A program made the translations under genes and the position numbers. The notes under the pieces are model-generated. The model saw only the letters and a program-made list of their open reading frames with translations. It searched no databases and was not told the DNA's origin. A stretch of DNA of 64,000 bases from Acidimicrobiia bacterium (GTDB lineage: Bacteria; Actinomycetota; Acidimicrobiia; Acidimicrobiales; AC-14), in the NCBI GenBank assembly GCA_023265045.1, contig JAHFUQ010000004.1:36958-100957 (forward strand), written 5' to 3'. Each line of letters begins with the position of its first letter. The stretch's first letter is position 1. This document shows positions 52,883 through 63,000 of the stretch, piece by piece.

Positions 52883-54142
52883 ATGTCCATCTACTCGCGA
52901 CGACGCCGGGCTCGACGGAGCATCGTCGTCCTCAGTCTCCTCGCCTTTATGGCCGGCGCCTGCTCGAACGGCAACCCCTCGCCACCTAGCAGTCCGGCCG
53001 GGGGCTTCGACGTCAGAGACTGGAACTCGGTCCTCGCCGCAGCCCGGGGCCAGACGGTGGACTGGTGGATCTACGGCGGCGACGAACGGATCAACACCTT
53101 CGTCAACGGCTACGTGAAGGACGAGCTGGCCAAGCTCGGGGTGACGCTCAACGCGGTCAAGTACAACGACACCGTCGAGGCGGTAAACAAGGTGCTGGGC
53201 GAGCGGCAGGCGGGCCGCACCAGCGATGGCAGCGTCGATCTCATCTGGATAAACGGCGAGAACTTCAAGACGGCCAAGCAGGCCGACCTTCTCCACTGCG
53301 GGCACGTGCGTGCGCTCCCCAACGCCAAGTACCTGAACTTCGACGACCCCGCGGTCGCGTCCGACTACGGCTTGCCCGTCGATGACTGCGAGACCCCCTG
53401 GGTGCGGGCCCAGTCGGTGGTTGTCTACGACTCCGCCAAAGTGCAGGCCGGTGACATCCACTCCGTCGACGCCCTGTTCGCCTTTGCCAGGAACCACCCC
53501 GGTTCGTTCGGCTACGCCGCACCGCCCGAGCTGTCGGGCTCGATGGCCCTGCGGACGTTCTTCATCGCCCGGGCGGGCGGGTACCGGAACGTGGCCGGCG
53601 CCTTCGACCGGGCAACCTACGACCGGACTGCGCCCGCCCTGTGGCGCGCCCTCAACGACGTGGAGCCGTACCTGTGGCGGGGCGACAACTACGCCACCCG
53701 GCAGGCGGACGTGGTCCGGGCGTTCAGCCAGGGCGAGCTGAGCGTGTACCTCACCTACGGGGCGGGCGGCGTCGGGCTGAGCGTGCAGAACGGGACGTTT
53801 CCGGCCACGACCCGCGAGCTGATGTTCGACAGCGGCAACCTCGGCAACATCAGCTTCACCGCGATCCCCAAGAACGCGGCCGACAAGGCGGGGGCCCTCG
53901 TGCTGTCCAACCTGCTCCTCGCGCCCGCCGCGCAGTACGAGAACCAGAGGGCGACTGGCCTCTTTCCGGCCATCGACGTCAGCCGCACGGCGCCCGCCGA
54001 CGCCGCCAAGTTCGCATCGATTCCGACGCCGCCGGCGCAGCTGCCCCTTGCCGACCTGGTGAGGAAGAGCGTGCCGGAGATCCAGGCCGAGTGGGTCACG
54101 ATGCTGGAGCGGGACTGGAAGGCCAACGTCCAAGAGAAATAG
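52883..54142 (+). CDS. ABC transporter substrate-binding lipoprotein, YnjB-like
   Basis: 419 residues. Lipobox M-A-G-A-C (Cys27). The mature part has DWWIYGGDERINTFVNGYV, YNDTVEAVNKVLGERQAGR and DLIWINGENF, the characteristic start of YnjB-type extracellular binding proteins. The GTG/ATG choice is between ATGs at 52850 and 52883; the second sits just before the basic signal-peptide start. It heads a four-gene importer operon with two permeases and an ATPase. The YnjBCD substrate is not firmly known; related systems carry thiamine, spermidine or iron. Confidence 0.85.
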   Translation: MSIYSRRRRARRSIVVLSLLAFMAGACSNGNPSPPSSPAGGFDVRDWNSVLAAARGQTVDWWIYGGDERINTFVNGYVKDELAKLGVTLNAVKYNDTVEAVNKVLGERQAGRTSDGSVDLIWINGENFKTAKQADLLHCGHVRALPNAKYLNFDDPAVASDYGLPVDDCETPWVRAQSVVVYDSAKVQAGDIHSVDALFAFARNHPGSFGYAAPPELSGSMALRTFFIARAGGYRNVAGAFDRATYDRTAPALWRALNDVEPYLWRGDNYATRQADVVRAFSQGELSVYLTYGAGGVGLSVQNGTFPATTRELMFDSGNLGNISFTAIPKNAADKAGALVLSNLLLAPAAQYENQRATGLFPAIDVSRTAPADAAKFASIPTPPAQLPLADLVRKSVPEIQAEWVTMLERDWKANVQEK

Positions 54143-54158
54143 CGAGGCGGGCAGCTGC

Positions 54159-55082
54159 ATGGAGCGAAAACCGGAACGGCGTACGGGCGCCGGGCGGCCG
54201 AGCCGACCGGCGATGTGGCGTCCGGGGCGGAGGGTGAGGATCGCCCTCCTGCTGGCCCCAGCCCTGGCAGTGATCACCGTCCTCTTCCTCGGCGGGCTTG
54301 CGCTGGCCGTCGCCCAGAGCCTGGGGCTCATGCCCCTCATCGGCGAGAGCCGAGTCAGCCTCGACGGGTACCGGGCCATGATCGACGACCCCGCGTTCCG
54401 GGCCGGTTTGGTCCTGACACTCCGCATCGCCCTCGTGGCCACCACCCTGTCCGCCGTCCTGGCCGTGGCCGCGGCGCTGCTCGTGCGGGGCACGCGCCGG
54501 GGCCGGCGGGCGGTGACGTGGCTGTTCCAGTTCAACCTCTCGGTGCCCCAAGTGGTCGGGGCGGGCGCCATGCTTCTGCTCCTGTCCCAGAGCGGGATGG
54601 TGTCCCGCCTGGCCCACGCCGCCGGACTGACCGACTCGGTGCGCGACTTCCCCCAGCTCGTCGGGGGCGCGGGGTCCGTGGCCATCGTCGCCGAGTACGT
54701 ATGGAAGGAGGTTCCGTTTGTGGGCATCGTCGTGTTGGCCGTGCTGGCGGCCGACATCGCCCCCTTGGAGGATGTGGCCCGCACCCTCGGCGCCGGCCCA
54801 TGGCAGAGGCTGCGCTATGTCGTGCTGCCGCTTGTCGCGCCCGCCGTCCTGTCCACGTCGGTGCTCGTGTTCGCCTTCACGTTCGGCTCCTACGAGGTGC
54901 CGTACCTGTTGGGCCGGTCGTACCCGACGACACTGCCCGTCGTGGCGTTCCGGGCCTACACCGATGTCGACCTCAACGCCCGCCCCGAAGCCATGGCCAT
55001 CTGCGTTGTCATCGCCCTGCTCGTCGGTGTGCTCGCCTTCGCCTATTTGCGGATTCTCGACCGCTGGGCGCGCCCGTCATGA
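54159..55082 (+). CDS. ABC transporter permease, first subunit
   Basis: 307 residues with six membrane segments, the first at about 28-50 (RIALLLAPALAVITVLFLGGLAL). The EAA loop is seen as EDVARTLGAGPWQRLRYVVLPL, where the ATPase docks. Starts 17 bp after the binding-protein gene with GAGG upstream; its stop overlaps the next permease start (ATGA). Part of the binding-protein-dependent importer. Confidence 0.88.
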   Translation: MERKPERRTGAGRPSRPAMWRPGRRVRIALLLAPALAVITVLFLGGLALAVAQSLGLMPLIGESRVSLDGYRAMIDDPAFRAGLVLTLRIALVATTLSAVLAVAAALLVRGTRRGRRAVTWLFQFNLSVPQVVGAGAMLLLLSQSGMVSRLAHAAGLTDSVRDFPQLVGGAGSVAIVAEYVWKEVPFVGIVVLAVLAADIAPLEDVARTLGAGPWQRLRYVVLPLVAPAVLSTSVLVFAFTFGSYEVPYLLGRSYPTTLPVVAFRAYTDVDLNARPEAMAICVVIALLVGVLAFAYLRILDRWARPS

Positions 55083-55876
55083 AGCGCGCCGTCGGGCTCA
55101 GCGTGCTGCTCGCCGGCCTGCTGCTGCCGCTTGTCCCCATCGCCGTGTGGGCCGTGAGCCGGGAATGGCGCTACCCGGCCCTCACGCCCCGGAGCTACAG
55201 CCTCCGGGCCGTGCGCCTCCTCGCCGCCCCTGAGACCGAGGTGCTCCGAGGATTGCTCACGTCCGCGACCATCGCCAGCGCCGTGGCGCTGATCGCGTCG
55301 CTCATCGGACTGTCGGCCGGGCGTGCTCTGGGCCTGTATGCCTTCCGGGGCAAGCGGCTCGTGCAGTTCCTGGTGCTGGCGCCGGTCATCGTGCCGGGGC
55401 TTGCCGTCAGCCTTGGGATCCAGGTGCTGTTTATTCGCTACCGGATCGCCGACACGGCGCCCGGCGTGGTCCTTGTCCATCTCATCCCGACCGTGCCATA
55501 TGTGACGTACGTGATGGCGAGCGTGTACTCGACCTACGACGTCTCCTACGAGGAACAGGCGCGGGTGCTCGGCGCGTCGCCGTTCCAGACGTTCCGGGCG
55601 GTCACGCTGCCGGCCATCTTCCCCGGCCTGGTCGTGGCCGCCCTGTTCGCCTTCCTGATCTCGTGGAGCGAGTACCTCCTCACGCTGCTGGTCGGGGGCG
55701 GCACGGTGAAGACGCTGCCGCTGGTGCTCTTCGCCTTCCTTCGGGGCGCCGACCTCAGTGTGGCGGCGGCCCTGAGCCTGGTCTTCATCCTGCCCCCGCT
55801 GCTGCTGCTCGTCATAACCTCGCGGTACCTGTCCGGTGACCGAGGGCAGGCCCTGGTCGGGTTTTCCCGCCTGTGA
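55079..55876 (+). CDS. ABC transporter permease, second subunit
   Basis: 265 residues, six membrane segments. EEQARVLGASPFQTFRAVTLP is the cytoplasmic EAA loop. In YnjC these two halves are one protein; here they are separate genes joined by an ATGA overlap. The stop overlaps the ATPase start (GTGA). Confidence 0.88.
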   Translation: MKRAVGLSVLLAGLLLPLVPIAVWAVSREWRYPALTPRSYSLRAVRLLAAPETEVLRGLLTSATIASAVALIASLIGLSAGRALGLYAFRGKRLVQFLVLAPVIVPGLAVSLGIQVLFIRYRIADTAPGVVLVHLIPTVPYVTYVMASVYSTYDVSYEEQARVLGASPFQTFRAVTLPAIFPGLVVAALFAFLISWSEYLLTLLVGGGTVKTLPLVLFAFLRGADLSVAAALSLVFILPPLLLLVITSRYLSGDRGQALVGFSRL

Positions 55877-56919
55877 GCACCGCGGTCGCGGTGCGGGGGC
55901 TGGTCAAGGCGTACCGGGCGGGGCCCCCTGTGGTGGACAGGGTCGACCTGGACATTGCTCCCGGGGCCCTCATGGCCCTCCTCGGCCCGTCGGGGTGCGG
56001 CAAGACGACCACGCTCAAGGTGATCGCCGGTCTGCTCGAGCCCGATGGGGGCGACGTGCTGTTCGACGCGACGCCGGTGACCCGGGTTCCACCCGAGCGC
56101 CGCGAGGTGGCCATGGTGTTCCAGAAACCGTTGCTGTTCCCCCACCTGTCGGTCCGGCGCAACGTCGGGTTCGGCCTGCGGATGCGCCGACTGGCACGCC
56201 CCGTAATCGAGCGCAAAGTGGCCGAGATGCTGGACCTGGTGCGCCTGGACGGGCTCGGGGACCGGCGGGCGAGCGAGCTTTCCGGCGGGCAGGAGCAGCG
56301 GGTCAGCCTGGCCCGCGCGCTCGTCATCGAACCCAAGGTCCTGCTGCTCGACGAGCCCCTGTCCCAGCTCGACGCCATCCTGCGGGCCGAGATGCGGGAC
56401 CTGATCCGCACCATCCAGCGCCAGGTCGGGGTCACCACGCTATTCGTCACCCACGACCAAGAGGAGGCGGTCTCGGTCGCCGGCCGTATCGCGATCATGC
56501 TCACCGGGCGCGTCGTGCAGGAGGGCGAGCCCCGAGACTTCTACGAACGGCCTGCCTCGGTCGCGGTGGCTCGGTTCTTCGGCGGCCGGAACTTCGTGCC
56601 CGGCACGGTCTCGGCGGGCGTGTACGCGGGCCCAGTCGGACGGGTCCCGGTAGCCGTGGCGTGGTCGGGACCGGCCGTGCTCCTCATTCGACAGGAGGCG
56701 GTTGAGGTGGTGGCATGCAGCGCGCCAGGCGCCGTGCCGGCCATAGCCCGGTCGGCCACGTACGTTGGCACCCACACGCGGGTGGAGGCCGAGCTGAACG
56801 GTTCGCGCGCCGTTCACGTCGTCGTCGACCCGTCGCAGCGGATCGCGCCCGGTGATCGGATCCACCTCCGCTTCCCGCCCGAACGCTGCCATGTCGTCCC
56901 TGACGACAGCGGGGGCTGA
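55873..56919 (+). CDS. ABC transporter ATP-binding protein with TOBE domain
   Basis: 348 residues. Walker A G-P-S-G-C-G-K-T-T at 38-46, signature L-S-G-G-Q at 136-140, Walker B L-L-L-D-E-P at 157-162, and the switch His in FVTHDQEEA. After 240 a TOBE-like C-terminal domain (ARFFGGRNFVPG, VLLIRQEAVEV) typical of polyamine, sulfate and iron importers. GTG start within the permease stop. Energises the importer; possible substrate gating by the TOBE domain. Confidence 0.9.
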   Translation: MSTAVAVRGLVKAYRAGPPVVDRVDLDIAPGALMALLGPSGCGKTTTLKVIAGLLEPDGGDVLFDATPVTRVPPERREVAMVFQKPLLFPHLSVRRNVGFGLRMRRLARPVIERKVAEMLDLVRLDGLGDRRASELSGGQEQRVSLARALVIEPKVLLLDEPLSQLDAILRAEMRDLIRTIQRQVGVTTLFVTHDQEEAVSVAGRIAIMLTGRVVQEGEPRDFYERPASVAVARFFGGRNFVPGTVSAGVYAGPVGRVPVAVAWSGPAVLLIRQEAVEVVACSAPGAVPAIARSATYVGTHTRVEAELNGSRAVHVVVDPSQRIAPGDRIHLRFPPERCHVVPDDSGG

Positions 56920-56960
56920 CGAGGAGTGCCCGCCGACGGCCACCGGTACCGCAGTGCCCC

Positions 56961-57416
56961 TCAGGTCACCGTGACGGCGAACGGGAAGGTGGCGCTTGCC
57001 AGCGCGCCGCCTGCGAACCGGGCCCCGACCTGCACGGCCAGAGGGGCGACGCCGGCCGGCCAGTCCTCGTCGACCGGCCAGTCCTGCACGGCCCCGAGGT
57101 CGGACGTCGGCGCCCGCCCGACGAGGGTGAGGAAGAGGTCGGCCGTCGTTGCACCGTGCACGGCCGGACTCCCGTCGAAGCGGACACCCCGGCCCGGGTA
57201 GTACGCGTCGGAAAGGGCGACGGCCATGACGAACGGCTCGCTGCTCTCAACCCGCACCCCGACGACCGCGGTCTCCCCGACCACCAGGTAGGCCGGCAGC
57301 GGCGTGAGCAGGGTGAAGGTGACCGCCGGAGCCGGTGCTGGTAACGGCGCCGCCGCCACCACGGTGGGCGTCAGGACGGCGGCGGCCACGACCGCCATCA
57401 GGAGCTTGTTGACCAT
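56961..57416 (-). CDS. Small secreted protein
   Basis: 151 residues. A signal peptide (NKLLMAVVAAAVLTPTVVAAA) is followed by a Pro-rich spacer and a strand-rich, Ig-like domain (FTLLTPLPAYLVVGETAVVGV, VRVESSEPFVMAVALSD). No Cys. It lies 14 bp downstream of the C39-like peptidase gene on the same strand and is probably cotranscribed with it. Function unknown; a secreted partner of that peptidase is possible. Confidence 0.65.
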   Translation of the reverse strand: MVNKLLMAVVAAAVLTPTVVAAAPLPAPAPAVTFTLLTPLPAYLVVGETAVVGVRVESSEPFVMAVALSDAYYPGRGVRFDGSPAVHGATTADLFLTLVGRAPTSDLGAVQDWPVDEDWPAGVAPLAVQVGARFAGGALASATFPFAVTVT

Positions 57417-57430
57417 GGCTGGACCTCGGT

Positions 57431-58708
57431 TCACAGGGCGGGGACAGGATGTCCCGTCGGGTAGATGAGGTAGGCGGTGCCGCCCGACTTGGCGACCCAC
57501 AGGTCCTCCAGTTCAAAACGGCTGTAGGTGCGCTGTACGTCGCCGTCCACCGCCGCCGCCGGGTCGTTGACGATGGGGTTGCCGCCGGCGTCGAAGCCGA
57601 CGAGGACGGCCAGGTGGCCGTCGCTGGTCGGGATCGGGGCGCCGGCGAGCGAGTTGCGCTTCCAGTAGTAGCTGATCACGACGGGCACGCCCGCCGCGAT
57701 CCACCGTTCGGCGTCGGCCATGTTCGTGAACCGGGCCACGTGCGCTTCCAGGCCGGCGGTGGCCGCATAGGCCGTGTTGAAGGGCCAGTTCCCATGACCG
57801 TCGTAGACGCGGTCGAACACGCCCTCCACGGCAGCCCGCACCCGGGGCTCGCACGGGCCGGTGTCGCCCGACCAGTACGCCATCACCATCGAGGTCGAGG
57901 TCGGGCTGCACCACACCGTGCCGCCATCGGGGTACACCATCTGGGAGCACTCGGGGACGGCCAGCACCCGGTTCCAGCGCGCAGGGTCGCCGGGCGCCAA
58001 GTTGCCGACCTGCCCCAGCGGCGTGGACAGGACCAGGAAGGCGTTCTCCACGGCCGGCACGGCGCCGCCACCGGTTCCGCCGGCGCCACCGGCGCCGGTC
58101 GTGGCGCTGAACAGGCGCAGCTTGACCTGGAAGGCGTCGGGACGCAGCTTCTTGTCGAGCACGAGCGTGTCCACGGCGACGAAGCCGTCGGCGTCGCCCT
58201 GGGCCCGCACCGAGTGACGCTGCACGGTGGAGGAGTCCGAGGCCCAGATCCCCAAGTTGTAGAACTTCGTGAACCGGCCGCCCGTGCGGGCCCTCATCTG
58301 TACTTCGATCCAGGTGCCGGGGGGCGTGGTGGCGTTCCACGAGACGATCGCCTCAGAGAAGGCGATGGGCGCCGCTTGGACGGGGCTGACCGCCTCGCCC
58401 ACGACGAAGCTCCCGCCGTTGTAGTAGTTCCCGCCCAGATAGCCGCCCGGGGCGTAGGGGTCGTTCCCCGGTTCAGCCCTGGCCCGGTCGAGCCGGACAG
58501 CGCCGCCGCCCGTGCGGTCGGCGCCCGTGAGGGCCCAGCCGTCGAACCCGCCCTCGGCGGCGCGCCAGCGCAGGTGGCGGGTCTGGTAGCCGGGCTGCTC
58601 GCCTTGAGCGGCGGCGCTGACCGGCGCCGCGGGAACAGCTGCCGCGGGGAGAGCCGCGGGCAGCACGGTGACGACAGCCGCCACCGCGGCCGAGACAAGT
58701 CGGATCAC
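57431..58708 (-). CDS. Secreted C39-like (papain-fold) peptidase
   Basis: 425 residues, start GTG at 58708 with GAAGGAA upstream. Ala-rich signal peptide to about 35. Residues 40-230 form a strand-rich jelly-roll-like domain (GYLGGNYYNGGSFVVGEA, WIEVQMRARTGGRFTKFYNLG). The peptidase domain has catalytic Cys267 in WCSPTSTSMV, His365 in DGHLAVLVGF, and N381-D382 in IVNDPAAAVD, as in peptidase_C39_2 proteins. Acts outside the cell on peptide or wall substrates; no ABC exporter partner is adjacent, so it is not a bacteriocin-leader peptidase. Divergent from the sigma factor gene. Confidence 0.85.
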   Translation of the reverse strand: MIRLVSAAVAAVVTVLPAALPAAAVPAAPVSAAAQGEQPGYQTRHLRWRAAEGGFDGWALTGADRTGGGAVRLDRARAEPGNDPYAPGGYLGGNYYNGGSFVVGEAVSPVQAAPIAFSEAIVSWNATTPPGTWIEVQMRARTGGRFTKFYNLGIWASDSSTVQRHSVRAQGDADGFVAVDTLVLDKKLRPDAFQVKLRLFSATTGAGGAGGTGGGAVPAVENAFLVLSTPLGQVGNLAPGDPARWNRVLAVPECSQMVYPDGGTVWCSPTSTSMVMAYWSGDTGPCEPRVRAAVEGVFDRVYDGHGNWPFNTAYAATAGLEAHVARFTNMADAERWIAAGVPVVISYYWKRNSLAGAPIPTSDGHLAVLVGFDAGGNPIVNDPAAAVDGDVQRTYSRFELEDLWVAKSGGTAYLIYPTGHPVPAL

Positions 58709-58829
58709 GAGCTTCCTTCCGTCGGGCGTGGGAACTGCCTCTTCGACGGGGTGACCCTCTGCTCTCTTCCATCGACTATGGACATGGACGCAGCGGCGCC
58801 GCAGTCCCGCCACGTTGCGGAAACGATGC

Positions 58830-58851
58830 GGGGACGCTGCGGGGACGCTGC
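58830..58851 (+). repeat. Tandem 11-bp repeat upstream of the sigma gene
   Basis: GGGGACGCTGC occurs twice in a row, 24 bp before the sigma factor ATG, in the divergent region with the C39-like peptidase gene. It may be an operator or chance in GC-rich DNA. Confidence 0.3.
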
Positions 58852-58874
58852 GGCCCGTCCCGAGGATGGGTCCC

Positions 58875-59423
58875 ATGGACAGCACAGCCGCGATGTCGGC
58901 ATCCGAACAGCCCCTCGTCCTGCGGGCCCAGGCCGGCGACGACCGAGCCTTCGCCGAGCTCGTGGCCCGCCACGACGACCGGCTCAGGTCCCTGGCCCGG
59001 CGGGTTCTCCGTGACCCCGACAGGGTCGACGACGCCATGCAGGACGCGTACCTCAAGGCGTTTCGCGGCCTAGCCCGGTTCCGAGCCGACTCGTCGGTTG
59101 CCACCTGGCTCTACCGCATCGCCTACAACACTTGCCTCGACGAGTTGCGGCGCCGCCCGGTCCTCGTCGGCGCCGACGACCGCGTCGAGGTCGCATGCCC
59201 GGTGATCGGGCCCGCCGAGACCGCCGTGGCGAAAGTCGAGGCGGCCGCCCTGCTCGACCGTCTCGGCCCGGAGCTCCGAGCCGCTGTCGTGCTCGTTCAC
59301 GGGTACGGCTTCGACTACGCCGGCGCCGCCCGGGCCCTGAACGTCCCGGCGGGCACGATCGCATCCCGCCTCAACCGCGCCCGGAGCCGGGCGCGCCAGG
59401 AGATGACCAGAGATGCTGCGTGA
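58875..59423 (+). CDS. ECF sigma factor
   Basis: 182 residues, start ATG at 58875 (others at 58866 and 58815 in frame). Region 2 is seen in DDRAFAELVARHDDRLRSLA and DDAMQDAYLKAFRGLARF, followed by VATWLYRIAYNTCLDELRR; region 4 in LRAAVVLVHGYGFDYAGAA and LNVPAGTIASRLNRARSR. Directs RNA polymerase to a small regulon. The last 11 bases overlap the membrane cupin gene, so the two are coupled and the cupin protein may be its regulator. Confidence 0.9.
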   Translation: MDSTAAMSASEQPLVLRAQAGDDRAFAELVARHDDRLRSLARRVLRDPDRVDDAMQDAYLKAFRGLARFRADSSVATWLYRIAYNTCLDELRRRPVLVGADDRVEVACPVIGPAETAVAKVEAAALLDRLGPELRAAVVLVHGYGFDYAGAARALNVPAGTIASRLNRARSRARQEMTRDAA

Positions 59424-60000
59424 CGCGTCGTCGACCTGGGGCGCCGCCTCTCTCCCGGTGCTGACATCGCCCGGCCAGGGCGCACCGAGTGCGAGCGAGC
59501 GGCCCGCATCCCGTCGGGCGCCACTCGCGCTCGCCGCCATGGGCTTGGGCCTGGCCCTCAGCCTGGCCGCCACCGGCTTGGCCGTGTCGGTGTCGCCGGA
59601 CAAGCCGGCGGACGCGGTTCCGGCAAACGCCGCCTCCGTCGTGCGGGCGGCCCCCGCCGCGGCGGACCCCCCGCCCGGCCCAGGCCGCATCGTGCTGAAC
59701 GGACCCGGCAACGTCGCCGTTGTGAAGGTCGTCTACGAGGCGGGCCAGAGCAGCGGATGGCATGCCCACGCCGGGATCCACGCGGTCGCCGTCGTGTCGG
59801 GTGAGCTCACCGTCTACGGCAACGACTGCACCCCGTTGCGGGTCGTGCCCGGCCAGCCCTACATCGGCGGCCAGGAGCTGCACATGACCAGGAACGAGAC
59901 CGGCCAGCCTGTCGAGATGATCGTGACCTACCTCAACCCGGCGACGGCCTCCGGCGATCCCGGCCCCAAGCCTGCGCCGGCGAACTGCACGGTGGCCTGA
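59413..60000 (+). CDS. Membrane-anchored cupin protein, candidate regulator of the ECF sigma factor
   Basis: 195 residues. A cytoplasmic N-terminus of 36 residues, one membrane segment at about 37-60 (APLALAAMGLGLALSLAATGLAV), a Pro/Ala spacer, and an outward cupin domain with metal ligands H117, H119 and H123 (GWHAHAGIHAVAV). In known ECF systems anti-sigma proteins overlap the sigma gene, and some (ChrR) carry a cupin; here the zinc-binding anti-sigma domain is absent. It could instead be a simple secreted cupin under sigma control. Confidence 0.7.
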   Translation: MLRDASSTWGAASLPVLTSPGQGAPSASERPASRRAPLALAAMGLGLALSLAATGLAVSVSPDKPADAVPANAASVVRAAPAAADPPPGPGRIVLNGPGNVAVVKVVYEAGQSSGWHAHAGIHAVAVVSGELTVYGNDCTPLRVVPGQPYIGGQELHMTRNETGQPVEMIVTYLNPATASGDPGPKPAPANCTVA

Positions 60001-60098
60001 AGGGCTGCGCGGCGTCTCACCCCGCACGCGAGCGGCGGGCGCAAGCGTCCCGTGTCCGGCATCGCCGCTTCCGGGTCGGGACGCCGGCGCGCCGGCCG

Positions 60099-63000
60099 CT
60101 ATGGCGGCGGACGCTCCTCGCCTGATCCCCGGAGGTACTCGCTCGCTCGCCGGCTGACCAAGTCGCAGCCGAACTCGTCCGCGAGCTTGCGGGCTGCCTC
60201 GAATCGGCGGCATGCCTCCCCAGCCGCGGCCCCGTCCAGCCCGTCCCGCGCCCGCAGCATCGCCCCCCACGCCAGGTAGGTGCGAGCCAGGAGGAACGGC
60301 GCCTCCATGGCGGCGTGGATCTCCTCCGCCCTGGCCAGGTACGCCTCGGCGGCGTCGAACCGTCCGAGCGTGGTCGCCAGCAAACCGAGGTAGTGGTCCG
60401 TGGCCCCCAGGAACACGAAGTGCACGAAGACGACCTGGTCTGGCCACCGGGCCAGGCGGTCGAAGAGCGACTTGGCGATCTCGCGCTCGCCCAGCTCCGC
60501 GGCGGTCTCCGCCAACGAGGAAAGGTAGGCCAGGAGCAGGTAGTTGTGGGGGTGTGGGAAGCCCGCCGCGTGCTCGGCCTGGAGCAGGGCTCGGGCCCTG
60601 TCTGGCGCGCCGATGTCCACGCACAACCGGGCCACTCCCGCCCGCAGGGCCGGTAGCTGCGGCAGGGCCGCGGCCTTGGAGGCGAAGGACTCCAGCAGTT
60701 CAGCTTGCCGGCCCTGCTGCCAGCGGATCGCATAGAGCTCGGCGGCGTGGACCGTCGCCACGTCGGGCTGGCGGCTGGCCGTACCGAGCCGGAGAGTGTC
60801 CGCCGCCGCCGCCTCTGCGCCCGCGGTGTCGCCCGCCAGCAGGAGCCGCGCGCAACGGGAGAACGTGGCGAGCCACCTCGGCGTGGGCTGGTCGATCGCC
60901 GCCGCCAGCGAGGCCACCTGGTCCTGGAGGCGAACGAACGTGGCCAGGTCACCGGTTTCGGCGACGGCGATCAGCCGGTTGTGCACCGCCCAATACCGCT
61001 GGATGGGATCGCGGGACGCGGCGGCCAGTTCCAGCGCCTCGCCGGTGTCGGACAGCCGCTCGGCGAGGGTGTCCGGCGTGCGGATCGACTGGTGGCGGCG
61101 AAGCATGACCTCGAGGAGGAGGACGGGATCCTCGAGGCGACGGGCCATCGCCAGCGCCTCGTCCGCCACTGCATGCCGCCTGATGTGGTCGTGGTCGTAG
61201 ACGAGGTCCAGGGCGAGCAGGCTGAGCAGCCGGGCCCGAAACGGGCTGTCGCCGGCGGGGACGACCGCCAGGGCGACCTCGATCATGGCGACCCGTTCGG
61301 GGTCGCGCTGGCCGGTCCGGGTCATGCTGCCGCGGTTGTCGGCCAGCACGGCCGCCACGAGCGTGTCCCCGTCGCCGACGGACTGGGCCAGCCGCACCGC
61401 CTCGAGCAGGGTCGGGCGGAAGGCTGCGTCCCCCGTCTGGCGCTGAGCCTCGCCCAGGCCGACGAGCAGGCGGGCGCGCAGCCGGCTGTCACCCGCGGCC
61501 GTGCCGCCCGCCTCGCCCATCGTGCCCTCCTCGTCGAGCAGGTCGAGCGCTTGGCGGAACCAGTGGACCGCCTCGTCGGGCGCAAGCTGGGCCAGGGCGT
61601 GGTCACCGGCCAGGGCGGCGTAGCGCCGCGCCTTGACCCGGTCGCCGGCAATGCCGGCGCGCAGGTGATGGGTCGCCAGCTCGCCGGCCCGCGACGCCCC
61701 GTCGCCCGCTCCGCACACCGCCTCGATGGCGTCCGCCACCTGGCGGTGGATGCGAGCACGCCGGGCGGGGTTGAGCGAGCCGTACAGCGCATGGCGCACC
61801 AGGGCGTGCACGAAGCTGAAGTGCTCACCCGACACGTTCACAACCAGCCGGGCCGCCACCGCCGCATCGAGGAGGTCGAGGAGGGCGTCGTCGTCGGTGC
61901 CCGAGGCGGCGGCCACAACGGCCAGGTCGAAGTCAGGACCGATCACCGCGGCGGTCGAGAGGGCCCGAACCGCTTCGTCGCCCAGGCGGCCCACGCGCTC
62001 GCCGACCACTTCGCGCAGGCTGGCGGGCAATCCCTCCTCCCGAAGGTGGCCGGTGACAATCCAGCGGCCGGCGGGCGCCCGCCGGATCAGGCCCGTCTCG
62101 ACAGCGTGGCGTAACAGCTCGCCGGCGAAGAAGGGATTGCCATTGGTCTCGCGGGCCAGCGCGTCGCGCAAGGCGACGACGTCGCCCTCGATGGCGCCAC
62201 CCGTGCCCGCCTCGAGGAGAGCCAACAATTCGGCGTCGTTCAGCCCCCACAGTCCGACCCGGGTGACGCCCGACTCCCGCCGCAGGCCGGCCAGCACGTC
62301 GGCCAGCGGAGCGTTGGTGGCCACCTCGGAGTCCCGGAACGTGCCTGCGACCAGGACCGGCAGGGGCCGGTCCGAGCCGACGACGTGGCGCAGCAACGCC
62401 AGGCTGGGGACGTCCGCCCACTGCAGGTCGTCGATGACCAGGACGACGGGCCTGTCCTGGCTCGCCGATTCCAGCAGGCGCAGCACTGCGGTGAACAGCA
62501 GGTGCCGGGCCCTCTCCGGGTCGGCGGCCGCCGTTGCGGGGGCGCCCGCGGCGGTGGTCCCGCCCGGCACGAGGATCGCGACATCCGGACCGAGACGGAC
62601 CAGATCGGCCGACTGGGCGGCCGCCGCGGTCTGGACTCGGCCCGACGGCGGGTGCTCCAACAGGTGGGCCACCGCCCCGGCCCACGGCTGGTAGGCGATG
62701 CCGACGCCCTCGTCGCAGCGGCCGTAAAGAACGATGGCCCCGCCTTCGTGGGCCGCCCGGGCGAACTCGGACACGAGCGTCGTCTTGCCGATACCCGGCT
62801 CGCCCCCGATCAGCACCACCCGCCGGCGCCCGCTGGCAACGACCTCGTCCAGCGCGGCATGCAGCCGCGCCAACTGGTCCTCCCGCCCGACGAACACCGC
62901 CCGCTGGCCCTCAGCGGTAAGCCGGGCTGGGAGCGGCACACCGCGTGAGCCCTCGCTGCCGCCGGGGCCGGCCAGCGTTGCGAGGTCGAGGTCGAGATCG

